Positions 46,085-58,470 of a stretch of 64,000 bases of DNA are shown here, piece by piece (position 1 is the first letter of the stretch; the number at the start of each line of letters is the position of its first letter). The position numbers and the translations under genes were made by a program. Origin of the DNA: Castor canadensis (lineage: Eukaryota; Chordata; Mammalia; Rodentia; Castoridae); NCBI RefSeq assembly GCF_047511655.1, contig NC_133397.1:122539308-122603307 (forward strand). Direction: 5' to 3'. The notes under the pieces were generated by a model that made no database searches, was not told the origin of the DNA, and was given only the letters and a program-made list of their open reading frames with translations.

Positions 46085-47400
46085 TCATACAACAAACTTT
46101 TATTATGTTCCATAGGTACATCCTAGTTGTCAGGATACAAAGATAAAACACAATTCTTGTTGTCAGGGAGCTTATATCCAGAAAAGACTGGGACAAACCA
46201 CTGCAGGGAGTGGATGGGGAAGAGAAGCAGGTGTGAAGTAGTGACATCAGGATTAAAATATGAGATTTGAGCAGGGTAAAATGAGGAGGAAGAGTAGCAT
46301 GGAAAGGAGAAAATGGAGCGCTCCCTAAAACTTGATCCAAAGTTGACCAGCAGATGGGAGACACAAGAGCTGTGGTTACACAGGAATGTGGGGGCCAGAT
46401 CAGAAAATGACATTGTACAGTGTCATAAATTTATATACTGTTTATCTCTAATACAGTGGTGAAGTGCTGAAGGATTTTAAACGGGGACTAAAACGAAGAT
46501 GTGTTTCAGAAAATAAACATTTTGGAAGCAGTGATGAAGAGATTAAAAGTAAGATGAGACTGGAATTTGTCTTGGGAAATGATGAGGCAATTCTGGGGGA
46601 AAAAAAAACACCAATAATACCTTGGAATTAGGACAGAAAGAAGGAATTAGAATTAAAGAGATACTAAGAAGATAAAATTGGATTGCATTCCAGTGAACTT
46701 GAAAATGTCAGGACCTGGGAGGTATTACTGCCATAAATGGTGCTTCTCTGCACTAACGGGCATTCAGGAGGAAAAAGCACATCCAACAGGAAAAGGAGAG
46801 CTGTTCTGCACATATTGAAGTGTTTCAGACTATCCACATATAGCACGCACACAGATGACCTATAGCATGGCAGCTTAGGAAAGAATCTCAAGTGAAAATA
46901 CAAACCACAAGAGGCCTGGCCAAGAGTCAAAAGTTGCAGAAAGAGGTCTTCTGGTAGAACATCCCCTGCTTTAAATACACACAGAGCAATACACCACAGC
47001 AAGAATAGCTTCATGTTGTGTGACAGAAACCAGAAAAACTGAATTAAGAAAGTAGCAGGAATGAAGAATGTGGTATTAGTGAACATTTTTAAATTAACAT
47101 TTGTGTGTGAAAAGAAAGAAAATATTGGAGAATAAGTGGAAGGAGGCAATGATTAAATTAGAAGATTGCTCTCTTTCTAATATGGTAAAGCAGTGGGAAG
47201 AGAGGGCAATAGATGAAGCAAGGTTCTGGGAAAGTAGAAAACAGTCAGAGAAGAAATTCAGAGGGGGCAGAGGAATCTGTGTTCAACACAATGAGGAATA
47301 TTGGATTCTGAGTGAAAACAAGCAAAACAATGGTGGAGGAGAGAGCCACAGGAAAAAAATCAAAGTTACCACTTAAACTACTTATGGGGAATGCTATTGA
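46085..47400 (-). mobile_element. L2 relic, antisense
   Basis: 'caacaaacttttattatgtt', 'ttgttgtcagggagcttata', 'gctgaaggattttaaacggg' and 'ggaattagaattaaagagat' follow antisense L2 order. Confidence falls beyond about 46,750. The reverse frames at 45,996-46,413 and 46,664-47,149 and the forward frame at 47,101-47,376 are inside or antisense to it and are not genes. Confidence 0.65.
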
Positions 47401-47859
47401 GCCTAGTAATCTTAGAAAATAATTTAAAACAAGCAACAGTTTATGCACATTCTTTACAGAGGAATAACATGTATAAATTTCAGGATCAGACAGCAAGAAA
47501 TATCTTCATATCGTGATTCCTTTTGCATTAATGATTAAGGTGAGTATATGGGCTACTGAGGTGTATTTATACTTTAAACAGCAATTACTGTTAATTTTTA
47601 TACAAAACCAGTTTCCTAAAAACAGCCCACAAAAGCTGAATGAATTCATCGTACAACTAAAAGTTTTCAAGGGAACCCTGGCCATGCTGAAATAATGATG
47701 ATAAGTAGATGTCTAGAAGCCTCACAAAGTGAGTGACTCATTCCTGCATGTTCGCTTTTCCTGATTCAGATCTATGCCTCGGCAAATTACAAATTACCAC
47801 ATCTTATGGACCTTTCAGGTTGCCTGAAAACTGGGAAATTAAGTGCAAAACACTGTCTA
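47401..47859. other. Unassigned sequence
   Basis: No gene or repeat recognised. Confidence 0.4.
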
Positions 47860-48380
47860 CTCTATTTCATTCATTCAAAAGAAATGTTCTAACTATGTCC
47901 TAAACAGTGTGCCAGTTGCAAAAATGAGCTATGCCTCTGTCTCCTAGCTGTACAAGCTCCACTGGTAAAACTACAAATAATTAATACTGTAGGAGAACAT
48001 GTGCTCCTGTACATAGGAGTGGGAACATAGAAATGGCATGACTGTATATCTAAGAATGTAAGATGTTTCCTGCAGCAAAGAACACTTAAGCTACATCTTG
48101 AAAATAAACAGGATTATCATCTCTGGCAGGTGGTTGCAGGGATTTTCTATAGAGTAGGAAAAGCCTGTACGGAACAGCATGGCAAGGAAACCTGACTCTT
48201 GGAGCACAAGCTTAGCATGGGTGGTGTAAAAGGTGTACAACAGAAGGGAGAAAGAAGTGGAAAGAGGCAAAATCTAAGAATCTTACATGCTATTCTAAGG
48301 AAATTAAATTTTTTATGTTATTGTAGAAGGACAGAAAATTTTTAAGGTGATTAGACAATCAATTTCTTTTTAGAGAAAAC
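47860..48380 (-). mobile_element. L2 relic, antisense
   Basis: 'ttctaactatgtcctaaaca', 'aagctacatcttgaaaataa', 'ggtggttgcagggattttct' and 'aatttttaaggtgattagac' follow L2 in reverse complement. Confidence 0.65.
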
Positions 48381-48791
48381 ACTATCACTACTGCTGTGTA
48401 AAAGATGGCTTAGGGCCACATTTGACTAAGGAGACCCATTAGGAGGCTACTTCATACTGCAGATGAGAAATGGTAAAAGCCAGTATTAAACCCTGAATGC
48501 AGACAGCAAGATTACTAGAAAGCTTCAAGAATGACTTAAGATGTAGCACTAGTGGGGCATGCTCAGAGACTTCTTGCATGATTACCGAAATGGACGTCAC
48601 TGAGGGAGAATCTATTATTAAATCAGTACTGCTGTAGTTCCAGCCAACAAACTAACTTGACACAAGTTTCTTGAATGGGGCCCATGCAGAAGCTGGAAAC
48701 TTTTGCCTTATTAGTAAAACTGTGGATATCAGCAGTATCAGAAAAGAATGAGACCTTTTGTATAAGCATCAATATTTTATATATCAGCACT
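48381..48791. other. Unassigned sequence
   Basis: No gene or repeat recognised. Confidence 0.4.
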
Positions 48792-48874
48792 TATTTTTTT
48801 GTTTTAGTGGGACTGGGGTTTGAACTCAGGGCTCTGTGCTTGAAAAGCAGCAACTGAACCACACTTCCAGTCCA
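48792..48874 (-). mobile_element. ID-like SINE, antisense
   Basis: 'gactggggtttgaactcagg' and 'ctgaaccacacttccagtcc'. Confidence 0.87.
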
Positions 48875-50284
48875 AGAGTCAAAATTTTAAATCTAGATTG
48901 CAATTGAGGGATGAGCCTAGGAGGATAAAGAAGACCGAATGAAGCCACACACATGATAAGGCTGAACACTTCTTCCAGGATCTCAGGAATACCAACTGTA
49001 CTGTAGAAAAAGCCAACCCAAAAGACAGGGTTTACAAAAGACACCTAGGGATATGAGGCTCAAAAGAATTCCATTAACTACTATGCCATGTGAAAGAGCA
49101 CTATTTCCTTATACTATCTCTACTTACTTACTTGGATTTTATGCTCATCAAATAATGTTCAAATTGGCATCTGAATGAAAGGCTGTCCTAATTAGGAATA
49201 TATATATTACTTACTCACTTCTCCCTAAACCCCAATAGAAGCAGACAAAATGGCAAGTCAGATTGTTGTATTCCAGAAACAGGTAAACAAGAGTTTTGGT
49301 GTATTGCTAAGAAACTGGTATCCAGGATATCCTGATCTACCCAGTTAACGAGCGGGTGAGGATGAAGGCCATCTGCAATTCTGTCCCCTCAGTAACAGTA
49401 CAGTCCACCCTGACCATGACACAAAACAGGTCAGGTTATCTGGTGACCAGTCTTCTAAACCACCAAGCATCTAGAAAGAGCTCCCGTGTGGCACCTAGAT
49501 ATTATAAAGAGAATACAATTAGACCAAGCTAATAGAGCAGCATTCAGTTCAATTACTGCCTCCACCTCAGCTCTCCTCTTTCCTGCAAACAGCTCTATTA
49601 TAGCATGCATTACTGCACACACAGGTCATGGAAGGAACGCAGCTAGACCTCTCCATGTGATGGCATGCATGTACAAGAATCTGTCAAAAAATCTGACCCA
49701 CCAAAAACAACTCTAACTCTCAGAAGGCTTCTATGCAAGGGAGTGTAGAGCATTTCAAATGATTTGCAGAAACGAGTAATAATCCCAACACTCTCTGCCT
49801 AGATGAGGGAGGAAAAATTCCATAGCTCATTCCAATTCTTGAAATTTCACCAAGACATTTTTATTTACAGTAATCAAACATTATGGCAGACCTAAGAGCG
49901 TTTTAATTTACTTCCAGAAGTTTTAAATACTGTCAAATTGGATGTAGGGTACTGTTAATTTGGATCTGAATTTATTTTTATTTTCTTGACATCTGACATA
50001 AACTTCTAGGAGTGAGAAGTAAGTTCGAGTTTGGATGACCATCAGGTTTTAATCAATCCCTACCCTTTTTTCCCTAATTCAATTATGTTTATGTCACCCA
50101 CACTGATTTACATAATCAAAACATCTCAACATATTTTGTCATTGAGCACACTCAAGATTGACTGGGGTCTCATGTTCAGATCACCACAATAGCTTATCAA
50201 ATCACTTTCCTGTTTCCAGCTCTGCCCTTGTGGTTCATTAGCATATCTTTCCTTGCCACCTCCTGTGTGGTAGTACTTTCACCA
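48875..50284. other. Unassigned 1.4 kb
   Basis: No gene or repeat recognised. Small open frames lack family features. Confidence 0.4.
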
Positions 50285-50680
50285 AGACAGTCTACAGATA
50301 CTCATTCAACATTTAAGATAAGCAGAGCACTGTGCAGGTGTTAGAGAACATAAAAACTCTGCCCTTGCCCTTAAAAGATATAGTCTGGTAAGAATGAACA
50401 TGTAACAGCAACCAAGTCAAGTTAAATAAATCAATAAATTACTGAAAGAAATTAAAAGTCAAGAAAGAAAGAAATTTCAGCTCAGGTGAGGGGGGAAAAC
50501 ACCAAGGGTGAAGGGCTTCTGAACTAGTATTTACAGGATAAGATTCCTATAAAAAAAAGTGGGGAAGGAGTATTCCAGGTATAAGCAGTAACACTGAGCG
50601 ATGGGTGGCAATGAAAATTGAGACAAATTAACCAGGAGTGAGATACAAAGCTGATGAGATCACATAATTGAAAAAAACCT
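50285..50680 (-). mobile_element. L2 relic, antisense
   Basis: 'actcattcaacatttaagat', 'cagagcactgtgcaggtgtt', 'ctctgcccttgcccttaaaa' and 'ggagtattccaggtataagc' follow L2 in reverse complement. Confidence 0.72.
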
Positions 50681-51150
50681 GAAGACTATAAACACCAAGG
50701 CAAGAATGCAGTAGATGCCTCCCAGTAAAGACCACCAAGCAAGCGCACAGCAGGCTTCAGCAGAGTTCAAGAGCACCTGTCAGTTGAATGGGCTCCATGG
50801 AGTCTATGTGAATGCATCTCTCAAAGCTGTACCCAACCTATCCAAAGGGGCTCAATGCCCTTTTTTGAATGTCACCCAGACAAGTGAGTGCCTACCTCTG
50901 AGGTGGTAAAAGGGAAGTCATTCATGGGGAGATGGGCTAAAAGCAAGAACTCAAGCCTCTCAGAAGACTGCCACCGTCTGTACAAGGTTCAATCTCTTGA
51001 AATAAGGCAGAGACCTAGGTCCTGATGAGGAGGTACAAGGCAAGTAAATCTCAGTAATCTGAGAATACAGGGAGGGGCAGTCAGAAGCACAGGTTAACAG
51101 GAAAGTGAATAATGTTTGAGGGTTGCACATATCCAGGTTAACGTGATCGG
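50681..51150. other. Unassigned sequence
   Basis: No gene or repeat recognised. Confidence 0.4.
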
Positions 51151-51160
51151 GGTAATTTCT

Positions 51161-51475
51161 TTCTGTTTGGTTTTTTTTGGCATTACTGAGGTTGAACTCA
51201 AAGGCCTTGTGCTTGTGAGGCAGGAGTTCTACCACTTAGCTACTCTGCCAGCCCTTTTCATTTTGGCTGACGTAGATAGGGTCTCACTTTATGCCTAAGT
51301 CAACCTAGACTGTGGCTCTCCTATTTGTGTTTCCCGTGTAGCTGGGATGACAGGCACACACTACTGTATCCAGAGATGGGTCGTATACTGCAATCCTTCC
51401 AGATTTCTGCCTTCTGAGGAAATGTGATTACAGGCTTGAACCACCACGCTCAGCTCATGATGCCAGGTAATTTCT
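51161..51475 (-). mobile_element. Trimeric SINE (B1-B1-ID), antisense, with TSD
   Basis: Antisense ID unit (actgaggttgaactcaaagg), then two antisense B1-like units (agctgggatgacaggcacac; atgtgattacaggcttgaac). Flanked by ggtaatttct at 51,151-51,160 and 51,476-51,485, which brackets all three units. Confidence 0.9.
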
Positions 51476-51666
51476 CCATAGGATTTCTTACAGCTTTTCT
51501 GCCTAAGAAAAGATTAATTGCAGAGCCTTACGCTACTATGCCCCAAGCATCCCCAGCCTACTGATGGGGATTAATTAGTCACACAACAAAATTCTTAGTC
51601 ACTAAAATATGTCCTCACACCACTATTTAAGGGAAAAGGTTTAAATCTTCATGTTTCTTACGTTTC

Positions 51667-52032
51667 TGTTACGGCTTGAATAGGAATGCGTGCTAAAGGC
51701 TTGGTCCTCAGCTGGTGGCGCTATTTTGGGAGGTGGAGGAAACTTTAGGAGCTGAGGCCCAGAGGGAGGAGCAGGCCACTGGGGGGCATGTCGTTGGGGA
51801 CTGTACCTTGTCCCAGCCCCTTCCTGTCTCTCTCTTGCTCCCCTTCCTTTCTGGCTGTTATGACAGGAGCAGCTCTGCCCCATTTGTTCCCCACCATGAT
51901 GTTTCACAATGACCCAGAAACAGTGGAAACAGTCAGTCATGAACTGAAACCTCTGCAACCGTGACCTAAAATAAACCTTTCCTTCTTTCAAATCGTCTCT
52001 CTTGGGTATTTGTCACACTGACGAAACTAACA
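51667..52032 (+). mobile_element. MaLR-like solo LTR, nearly complete
   Basis: TG start (tgttacggcttgaatagg), 'ggcttggtcctcagctggtg', polyadenylation signal in 'gacctaaaataaacctttcc', and CA end (gacgaaactaaca). The 5-base flanks gtttc and gttac agree at 4 of 5 positions, as expected of a 5-bp ERVL/MaLR duplication. Length about 366 bp. No coding sequence. The 116-codon reverse frame here is antisense to the LTR and not a gene. Confidence 0.82.
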
Positions 52033-52333
52033 GTTACTACTACCACTTCCTGCTATTCTCATTGCAGATAAAATTTCAGATACATTATAATTTTTAAAGC
52101 TTTGAGCTTTAGCCTGGAAGTACAGTAATTGCAAATTTACTTTCTTATGGTGGATGCTAGGGCGTGGTTCTCAAGTACATACAGAAACTGTCAGACTGGC
52201 CAGAGGAGGTCTGGCAATAATACTAGCTAATGTTCACTGTGTACTCCTCTGCAGACCTTTCAATACACACTTCCATTGCCATGTTTAATCCTCATAAAAC
52301 CGCTGAAGGCAGTAACATTTATAGTGACGGCTA

Positions 52334-52352
52334 AAATTTATGGAAAGCTCAC
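52334..52352 (-). mobile_element. MIR relic, antisense, left piece
   Basis: 'aaaatttatggaaagctcac' is the MIR 3' end in reverse complement; the rest lies beyond the LTR at 52,791. Confidence 0.55.
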
Positions 52353-52785
52353 TGCTCTCGTCTGCATGTGGTTTGTCCTCCAAGGGTTCAGAGCTCCCAG
52401 TGTGATGAGAAGTTTGTGGAACCTTTAAAAAATGAAGCCTAGTGGGAGGTCCTTGGGCCACTGGGGCACCACACTACACTTAGAAAGGATTAAGGCAGTT
52501 CTTATGGGACCTCAGTTAGTTCTTGAGAGTATGCTGCTTACAGGGTGAGCTTGACCTCACAAACCCTTCTGGCTTTTTGTCTCGCTATGTGAGCCTCTTC
52601 TGTGTGCTGCTGCCATGATGCCATCTGCCATGCTGTGACCCAGCCAAGTAGGCCCTCACCACAGTTGAGCAGATGCTGGCACCATGTACTTGAACCTCCA
52701 GAACTGTGAGCTAACCTCTTTTCTTTATGCATTGTCCAGCCTCAGCAATTTTCTTACAGCAATGAAAAACAAAACAATAAAAACT
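52353..52785 (+). mobile_element. MST-like MaLR solo LTR inside a MIR
   Basis: 'ctgcatgtggtttgtcctcc', 'agcctagtgggaggtccttg', 'gatgccatctgccatgctgt', 'cctccagaactgtgagctaa' and 'ttcttacagcaatgaaaaac' follow the MST/THE1-type LTR order. It splits an antisense MIR. The 3' edge is approximate. Confidence 0.78.
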
Positions 52786-52790
52786 GTTGA

Positions 52791-53000
52791 AAGCACTCAA
52801 TTATCTCACTTACTCCTCATAACTGTCCCTTGAGATAAATACATTTATTACTAGCATTTTATAGGTTACATGAGTAAGGGCTCAGGAACTTTCCTAATGT
52901 CACATTGCAAGTAAGAGGAGCCAGAACTCAAGTCTTAGATTCTGAGTCCAAAGCCCATGACATCAAAACCTAGGCTCTTAATCACTGCTTTACTGCTTCT
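52791..53000 (-). mobile_element. MIR relic, antisense, right piece
   Basis: 'cttactcctcataactgtcc', 'catgagtaagggctcaggaa', 'atgtcacattgcaagtaaga' and 'aagcccatgacatc' are MIR in reverse complement. Confidence 0.82.
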
Positions 53001-53208
53001 GTTGCTATGCATGCTTACTCCATGCAAGCGTGTCAAAAGCACTACTGATGAAATTTCATCAGGGATTATTTAATGAATATAAGAAGAGAAGGAACAGCTG
53101 GAAGCAAAGACATGATTAAAACAGATTTTGAATCCAATCCCAATAAGCTCTTATTTTCAGAAAATTTAACAGGTAACAATAGTGAGATATTAAAAGTTGT
53201 TGAAAGGA

Positions 53209-53284
53209 GGGGCTGGCAGAGTGGCTTAAGTGGTAGAGTGCCTGCTTAGCAAGTGTGAGTTCCCAAGTTCAAACTCTAGTAACA

Positions 53285-53319
<35 letters not shown>

Positions 53320-53326
53320 TAAATAC
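53209..53326 (+). mobile_element. ID-like SINE with (CA)n tail and TSD
   Basis: ID unit (agtggcttaagtggtagagt; gttcaaactctagtaacatc) with a (CA)n tail at 53,286-53,317, flanked by tgaaagga at 53,201-53,208 and 53,327-53,334. Confidence 0.9.
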
Positions 53327-53334
53327 TGAAAGGA

Positions 53335-54185
53335 ACTGATGCTATTCAAGGTTTACAAGAGGAAATACTACCATAAAATAAAATAAAATGCAAGAGAATA
53401 AGGTTAGGATGAATCATATCCTGTGTCTACTAGGATTTAGCAATGCAAACCAAATCCATTCCAACAAAATTAGGTTTGTGAAAATTCTGCAACTTGATAA
53501 TAGGCAGGGATTTCACTGTGGTTGAAAAGTTTCTAGATTTATCATAAAGAAAACACTAAGTATCATGAGACAATATTACTACATCTGAAGAACAGCTCAC
53601 AATCTATCCAATTTATTAGTACAAAAATTAACAAGAATAATTTACATAGATTGTTTTAAAAACTTATATTCTGCTTATGTGAATTTTGAGCCATAGGAAT
53701 AACTGTATTGCTGTTTTGTATGAAAATCCATTGAATGAGGAAAGGCAGGAGGGAGGCTTCTCGTTGAAGTAAGTCCAGGAGGGCAAAGAGCTTACCTTGG
53801 CTGACTCCTAGTTTTAGTGTTTTTTCTCTTCTAATCCACTTCTTCCACAGAAAGAAGTTATTGAAGCCTCAAGGTGACTTAGAAGTTAAACCTTCAAAAA
53901 ATAGTCATCCAGTTAAAAGTATTCATTTTACTAACAGTAAAATGGTCCAAGTCAGATAGTTACTGGCAGCAGAGCAAGGACATACCTATATTCTTTTGGC
54001 ATATATTAAGACCCTTTTAAAGAAACTACTTTATTTGCAAATAGATTTATTCAGTTTTAAGTACAGATTCTATATCTAAATAATATTGTGGTAGGAAAAA
54101 TAAGCACTGTTGCTTTAAAAAATAAATGAATTTATTTATAAGAGGATTCAGTTAATACTGGCTTAAGAACACTTCCTTCCAACAG
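53335..54185. other. Unassigned sequence
   Basis: No gene or repeat recognised. Confidence 0.4.
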
Positions 54186-54198
54186 AAAAAGTGATACT

Positions 54199-54406
54199 GG
54201 CTGGGGGCTGATGGCTCACACCTATAATACTAGCTACTTACAAGGCTGAGATCAAGAGGATGGTAGTTCAAGGTCAGCCAGGGCAAACAATTCAGGAGAT
54301 CCCATCTCCAAAATAACCAGAGTAAAATGGACTTGCTAAAGTGGCAGAGCAGCGCTTTACAGGTGTGAAGCCTTGAGTTCAAAGTCCAGTCCCACCAAAA
54401 AAGAAA
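54199..54406 (+). mobile_element. B1-ID dimeric SINE with TSD
   Basis: B1-like unit (tggctcacacctataatact; gttcaaggtcagccagggca) then a diverged ID unit (gctaaagtggcagagcagcg) and A-rich tail. Flanks aaaaagtgatact at 54,186-54,198 and aaaaagtgacact at 54,407-54,419 differ at one base. Confidence 0.88.
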
Positions 54407-54474
54407 AAAAAGTGACACTCTTTTACTAAAAGTAAAGAATAAAAAATTAATGAATAACTCAAAATCACCTTATT

Positions 54475-55135
54475 GTACATAAGGTGATTAACACTGCTAA
54501 TTATCAGGGAGCAACAACTTAAAATCTTAATGAGGTATCTCCACATACCTACTAAAATGAAAAGAACTCACAATACCAAGTGTCCACAATAATATGGAGC
54601 AACTGCAACTGACAGCCGAGGGAATGTGAACTTACACTTTGGAAAACTGTTTGGTACAGTCTACCAAAGTAAAAACGCACATACTCTATACCCAACAATT
54701 CTCACTCCTCAGCTTAAACTCATCAGAAGTGAGTGTCTATGTCAAACAGAAGACAAGAATGTTCCAACAGGTTTATTCATGTTACTCAAAAAACTTAAGT
54801 TATTCAGATGTCCACCAAAAAGATAAAAATAAATCATGATATATTCATAGCAGGAATACTTTTTAGTGGGAAAAAGAAAAAAACACTGCTACACAAAAAC
54901 AATATGAATGAGTTTCTGGCCAAAGAAGCCAGGCATGAAAGAGTACACATTACATGATTACATGTATAAGAAACACGCAAAACCAAGTTACAGTGCTAGA
55001 GGTCAAGTAATGGTTACTTTGGGGGGGCACTTACTAAGAGGAGAAAAAGGGAGTCTTCTTGGGCACTGGAAATGTTCTGAATCTTGATTTGGAGGGCAGG
55101 TATACTTCAGATGTGGTGGACTTTGCTACACGTGG
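54475..55135 (+). mobile_element. Old L1 (L1M) ORF2 end and 3' UTR, sense
   Basis: 'aatgaggtatctccacatac', 'acactttggaaaactgtttg', 'atgatatattcatagcagga' and 'ggcatgaaagagtacacatt' follow the old L1 ORF2 3' end in sense. Heavily decayed. Confidence 0.82.
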
Positions 55136-55149
55136 CTATACCCCATCAC

Positions 55150-55245
55150 TTCTGTGAAATCCATCTATTTTGTTTCATGTAGCAGTGTTCACTCCTTTTC
55201 ATTGCTGAAGAGCATCATATGAATTTACCATTAAACAGCCCTTTC
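55150..55245 (-). mobile_element. Old L1 3' end fragment, antisense
   Basis: 'ttcatgtagcagtgttcact' and 'cttttcattgctgaagagca' are the antisense L1M 3' end. It lies in opposite orientation to the relic just left of it. Confidence 0.65.
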
Positions 55246-55655
55246 AATTGTTCTTGGGCATCTAAGTCTTAAAAAAGAATTAATTTGACCGATAGGTCCA
55301 AAAAGAACATTCTCTCTGCTTGAAGGCAAATTTTGTTCACTGATTTTCAACTTTCAGTCTTAACAAGTTGTCAGGGAGTATTTCTTTAGTACGAATCAGG
55401 TCTACAGTATGGGATTTAATGACAGAATGACGAGGAATATCACCTCAAAAGTATGTTCACTCAAAATGACTTTTCTTTGTGAACCATACAGGATAAGCAG
55501 GGGACTGGTCTATAATTACCGAACCATGGAAATGATTCCATGGAACTTTTGTGAGTTGGAGTAGATGCCTGAGCTGACTCTCATAATCAGATGAACACCA
55601 TAGATAACTACAAAGTTAATTCGAACTCTTTATCAGTAGCTGCTGTCATCCACTG
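55246..55655. other. Unassigned sequence
   Basis: No gene or repeat recognised. Confidence 0.4.
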
Positions 55656-55659
55656 GTTC

Positions 55660-55850
55660 TTTACCAATTGTTTGGCACTGTGCTATACCCTTTCTATGTA
55701 TTCTTTAGTTCAGTCTCATAAATCTTACTTCTAACACAAGCAACTGAGCTTTAGAAGGGAATGCAGGGAAGGTGCTACCCAGTAGAAAAGCCTGGACTAG
55801 CCCAAGGTCTGAGTGACACCAAAATCTACGTCTGCAAACTTGCCCAGGCC
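55660..55850 (-). mobile_element. MIR relic, antisense
   Basis: 'ttggcactgtgctataccct', 'caactgagctttagaaggga' and 'gcctggactagcccaaggtc' fit MIR in reverse complement. Confidence 0.55.
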
Positions 55851-55889
55851 TACTGGCTTCCAAGGAATTTATACTTTATTACTACACAT

Positions 55890-56305
55890 AGATGTTTACT
55901 CATTCATTCAATACGTACTTGTTGAGCACATGTGCCAACAAATGCTAGGTGGTTGTTAATAAATAAGATGGACAAAAAATGTCCTGCTTGTGGTGTTTAC
56001 ATTCTAACAGAATATGGACAAGGAAAACAAATGTAGTAAATAAGTGAATTACGCAGTTATGTTAGTCCTATGGAGGGAAATGAGCAGAAAACGTGATGGA
56101 AATGTTGGATGTTGCTTTACATAGGACAGGCCTCACTGAGGAGGCTAACCTTGGGCAAAGATTCAAAAAATAGAGCCAGAGCCACAAAGACGTCTGTAGG
56201 TGTTGGGACAGGGGGAGAATAAAGGAGATGAAGTCAGAGGAGGGGTGTAGGGTAGTAAGAGGGGGAGGCCATGAGGCTGCTGTAGGGCCTGGGGGACCAC
56301 TTCTA
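55890..56305 (-). mobile_element. L2 relic, antisense
   Basis: 'tcattcattcaatacgtact', 'ggtgtttacattctaacaga', 'aggcctcactgaggaggcta' and 'gggcaaagattcaaaaaata' follow L2 in reverse complement. Confidence 0.78.
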
Positions 56306-56316
56306 AGAACTGTGGA

Positions 56317-56432
56317 GCCTGCTGCCTAAGGTGGCACATCCTGTAATCCTAGGAGTTGGGAGGCTGAGGCAGGAGGTTCACAAATTTCAGCCAACGTGGG
56401 CTATACAGCGAGTCCCTGTCTCAAAAAAACAG
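56317..56432 (+). mobile_element. B1 SINE with TSD
   Basis: Monomeric B1 (tgtaatcctaggagttggga; aggctgaggcaggaggttca; gagtccctgtctcaaaaaaa). Flanks agaactgtgga at 56,306-56,316 and agaactatgga at 56,433-56,443 differ at one base. It has no ID unit, unlike most B1-like copies here. Confidence 0.9.
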
Positions 56433-56443
56433 AGAACTATGGA

Positions 56444-58465
56444 TTTTGGATGAAAGGGAAACCATTCCCCTTTTCCTACCAAATCTTGGCTAATTTAAAT
56501 GTTTTACTAAGTAAAACTTATAGGGACACTACATAGTTGTTTAGTGCAGAAAAGTAAAACTGTGTAACCCTGATTACTTTTTTAGTAATAGACTTTGAAG
56601 GAACTGCCAAGTATAAAATAGCTCAGAAATAAACAACCAACAACAAAAACAAAAACTAGTTAACACACACAGGCACATAAGGGAACATCCTGGGGAGGCA
56701 CTTAAAAATACAGGTGAGTTCCTTCCACAGAGATACTCTCAATCTATTAAGGCAGGGTTCATGGCAACAATAAAATTCCTCATATTTTCCATAGAAAATA
56801 AATCTGCATTTGTTTCTTCATTCTGTATCTGCTTCACATCATCACATTATGTGAAATGTGGAGATGAATAAACAAAATCACTCAGTAAAGAAAGCATGAC
56901 TTTTTTCCTATGTAAATCAGACATAATAAACTAATGAAGTCTTTTCTTAACCTTAGTAAATATAGCTCCTTCTCCAAAGCAGTGGTATCTTTCATTAGCA
57001 CTTATTTGTGAACTGTTAAGAAAATAACGACTCTCAATCAATTCAAGGTCTCTAGACTCTATGAATATTAATCGAGACTTCCTCTAACAAAGGCAATCTC
57101 TGGGAACATGTAGGTTAAAAGGCCAGCTTCAGAGTAAAATAATATTCTCTATTCACAATAAGGTCAGAGGGAGTTTACTCAGTTCCCCGATGGCTTCTTT
57201 TCAACAGTCAAACAGGCTCAAGTAGGAAAATTGAAGGATGACTTCTTTCAGATGTGAGGTAATTACAATCCATCCACAATGCAATGCAGCATCTCAGCTA
57301 TGTTATTACTTTAGAATGAAAGTGGTATATGATGTACTTATGACACTGGACTGGAAAAGCCACTGGTATTAACTTCCTATGACTATGTGCATCTCACATT
57401 TTATGACTACTGCCTGAAGTTCTCAGATATAAGGAAGAATTTCTGATAGTGAGGGTGCTAAAAATGTTTGACAAGGGTTATAAAAATATCTTCAAGAGCT
57501 TTCAAAAACTGCAGGAATGTTCATCCTTGGGGTGAAAATCCTACTACCTGAAAGTAGGAATATAAAGCAGAAAACTCTTCAGGCCCAATTCATCCTTGCT
57601 GTCCTTTAAAACAAGGGCTTTCATTTCATCTTCCTTTTTTTGGTCCTGAAATCACTGTTCTCTGTATCATCCCTCTCTTCTGCCACACATAAGACTTGAA
57701 ATTTGCTATAATAGTACAAGGAAGCCTGTACTCTGCTTTCACTATCATTAAAATAATGCTACAATGTGTGTTAAGAACTAGAAACTGTTTTAAGGAAAAA
57801 TTTCAAAGCTCAGAATAAGTTAGGTGAAGAAATGATATAATTTAATAAACTATATGCTTGGCTAACCTGTTTTGCTAATTTGTAACCTAGAAAGTAGTTT
57901 ATCTTTCAAATAAAATGCAATCCCACATGGGCCAATGTCTGTAAATCCCTACGAGCTACATCAAAAAATAAGGGTTCATGTATGGTGGATAAATAAATAT
58001 GTGACAAAGCAAACATAACAAACCATCAACAGCTGAAGAACCCAGGAGGTGGCTACGCAGATGCTAACTGTAAAACTGCTTCAACTTTATGTTTGTAAGT
58101 TTTCCTGAAAAATTGTTAGGGAAAACACAATCATATTTGAAATTTGTTTTGAACGGCAAGGGAAGATATTCAAAACCCCATAGGATAGTTATGCAAAAAT
58201 GACAACTTTGCTAGATGTATTTGTTGGCTTGAGGAGGAAAAAGATTGCTATTATTGTTTTAATCTATCTACCTCTGGAAAAATCCCAAGAAGTATAAACT
58301 GTTGAGGAACAAAGGCAGGCAGAAAGGTAGATTTGTTAAGAATTCTATAGCAAAAGTAAGTTCTGGCTGTATTTTGAAAAGAATAAAAACTAAAATTTCT
58401 TCTGTACCTAAAAACACATGGTCTCAATTTTTTTTTTTTGCCTACACAGGATAAATTCATTTTTA
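56444..58465. other. Unassigned 2-kb AT-rich stretch
   Basis: No gene and no repeat that I can place with confidence. With 7.1-10.3 kb and 33.7-34.9 kb it is one of the main segments without visible transposons. Confidence 0.4.
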
Positions 58466-58470
58466 GGATA

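Noticed and set aside
46664..47149. A 161-codon reverse open frame
   Set aside because: It runs antisense to the other frames in an L2-like relic, has low-complexity hydrophobic composition, no signal of a family and no splice context.
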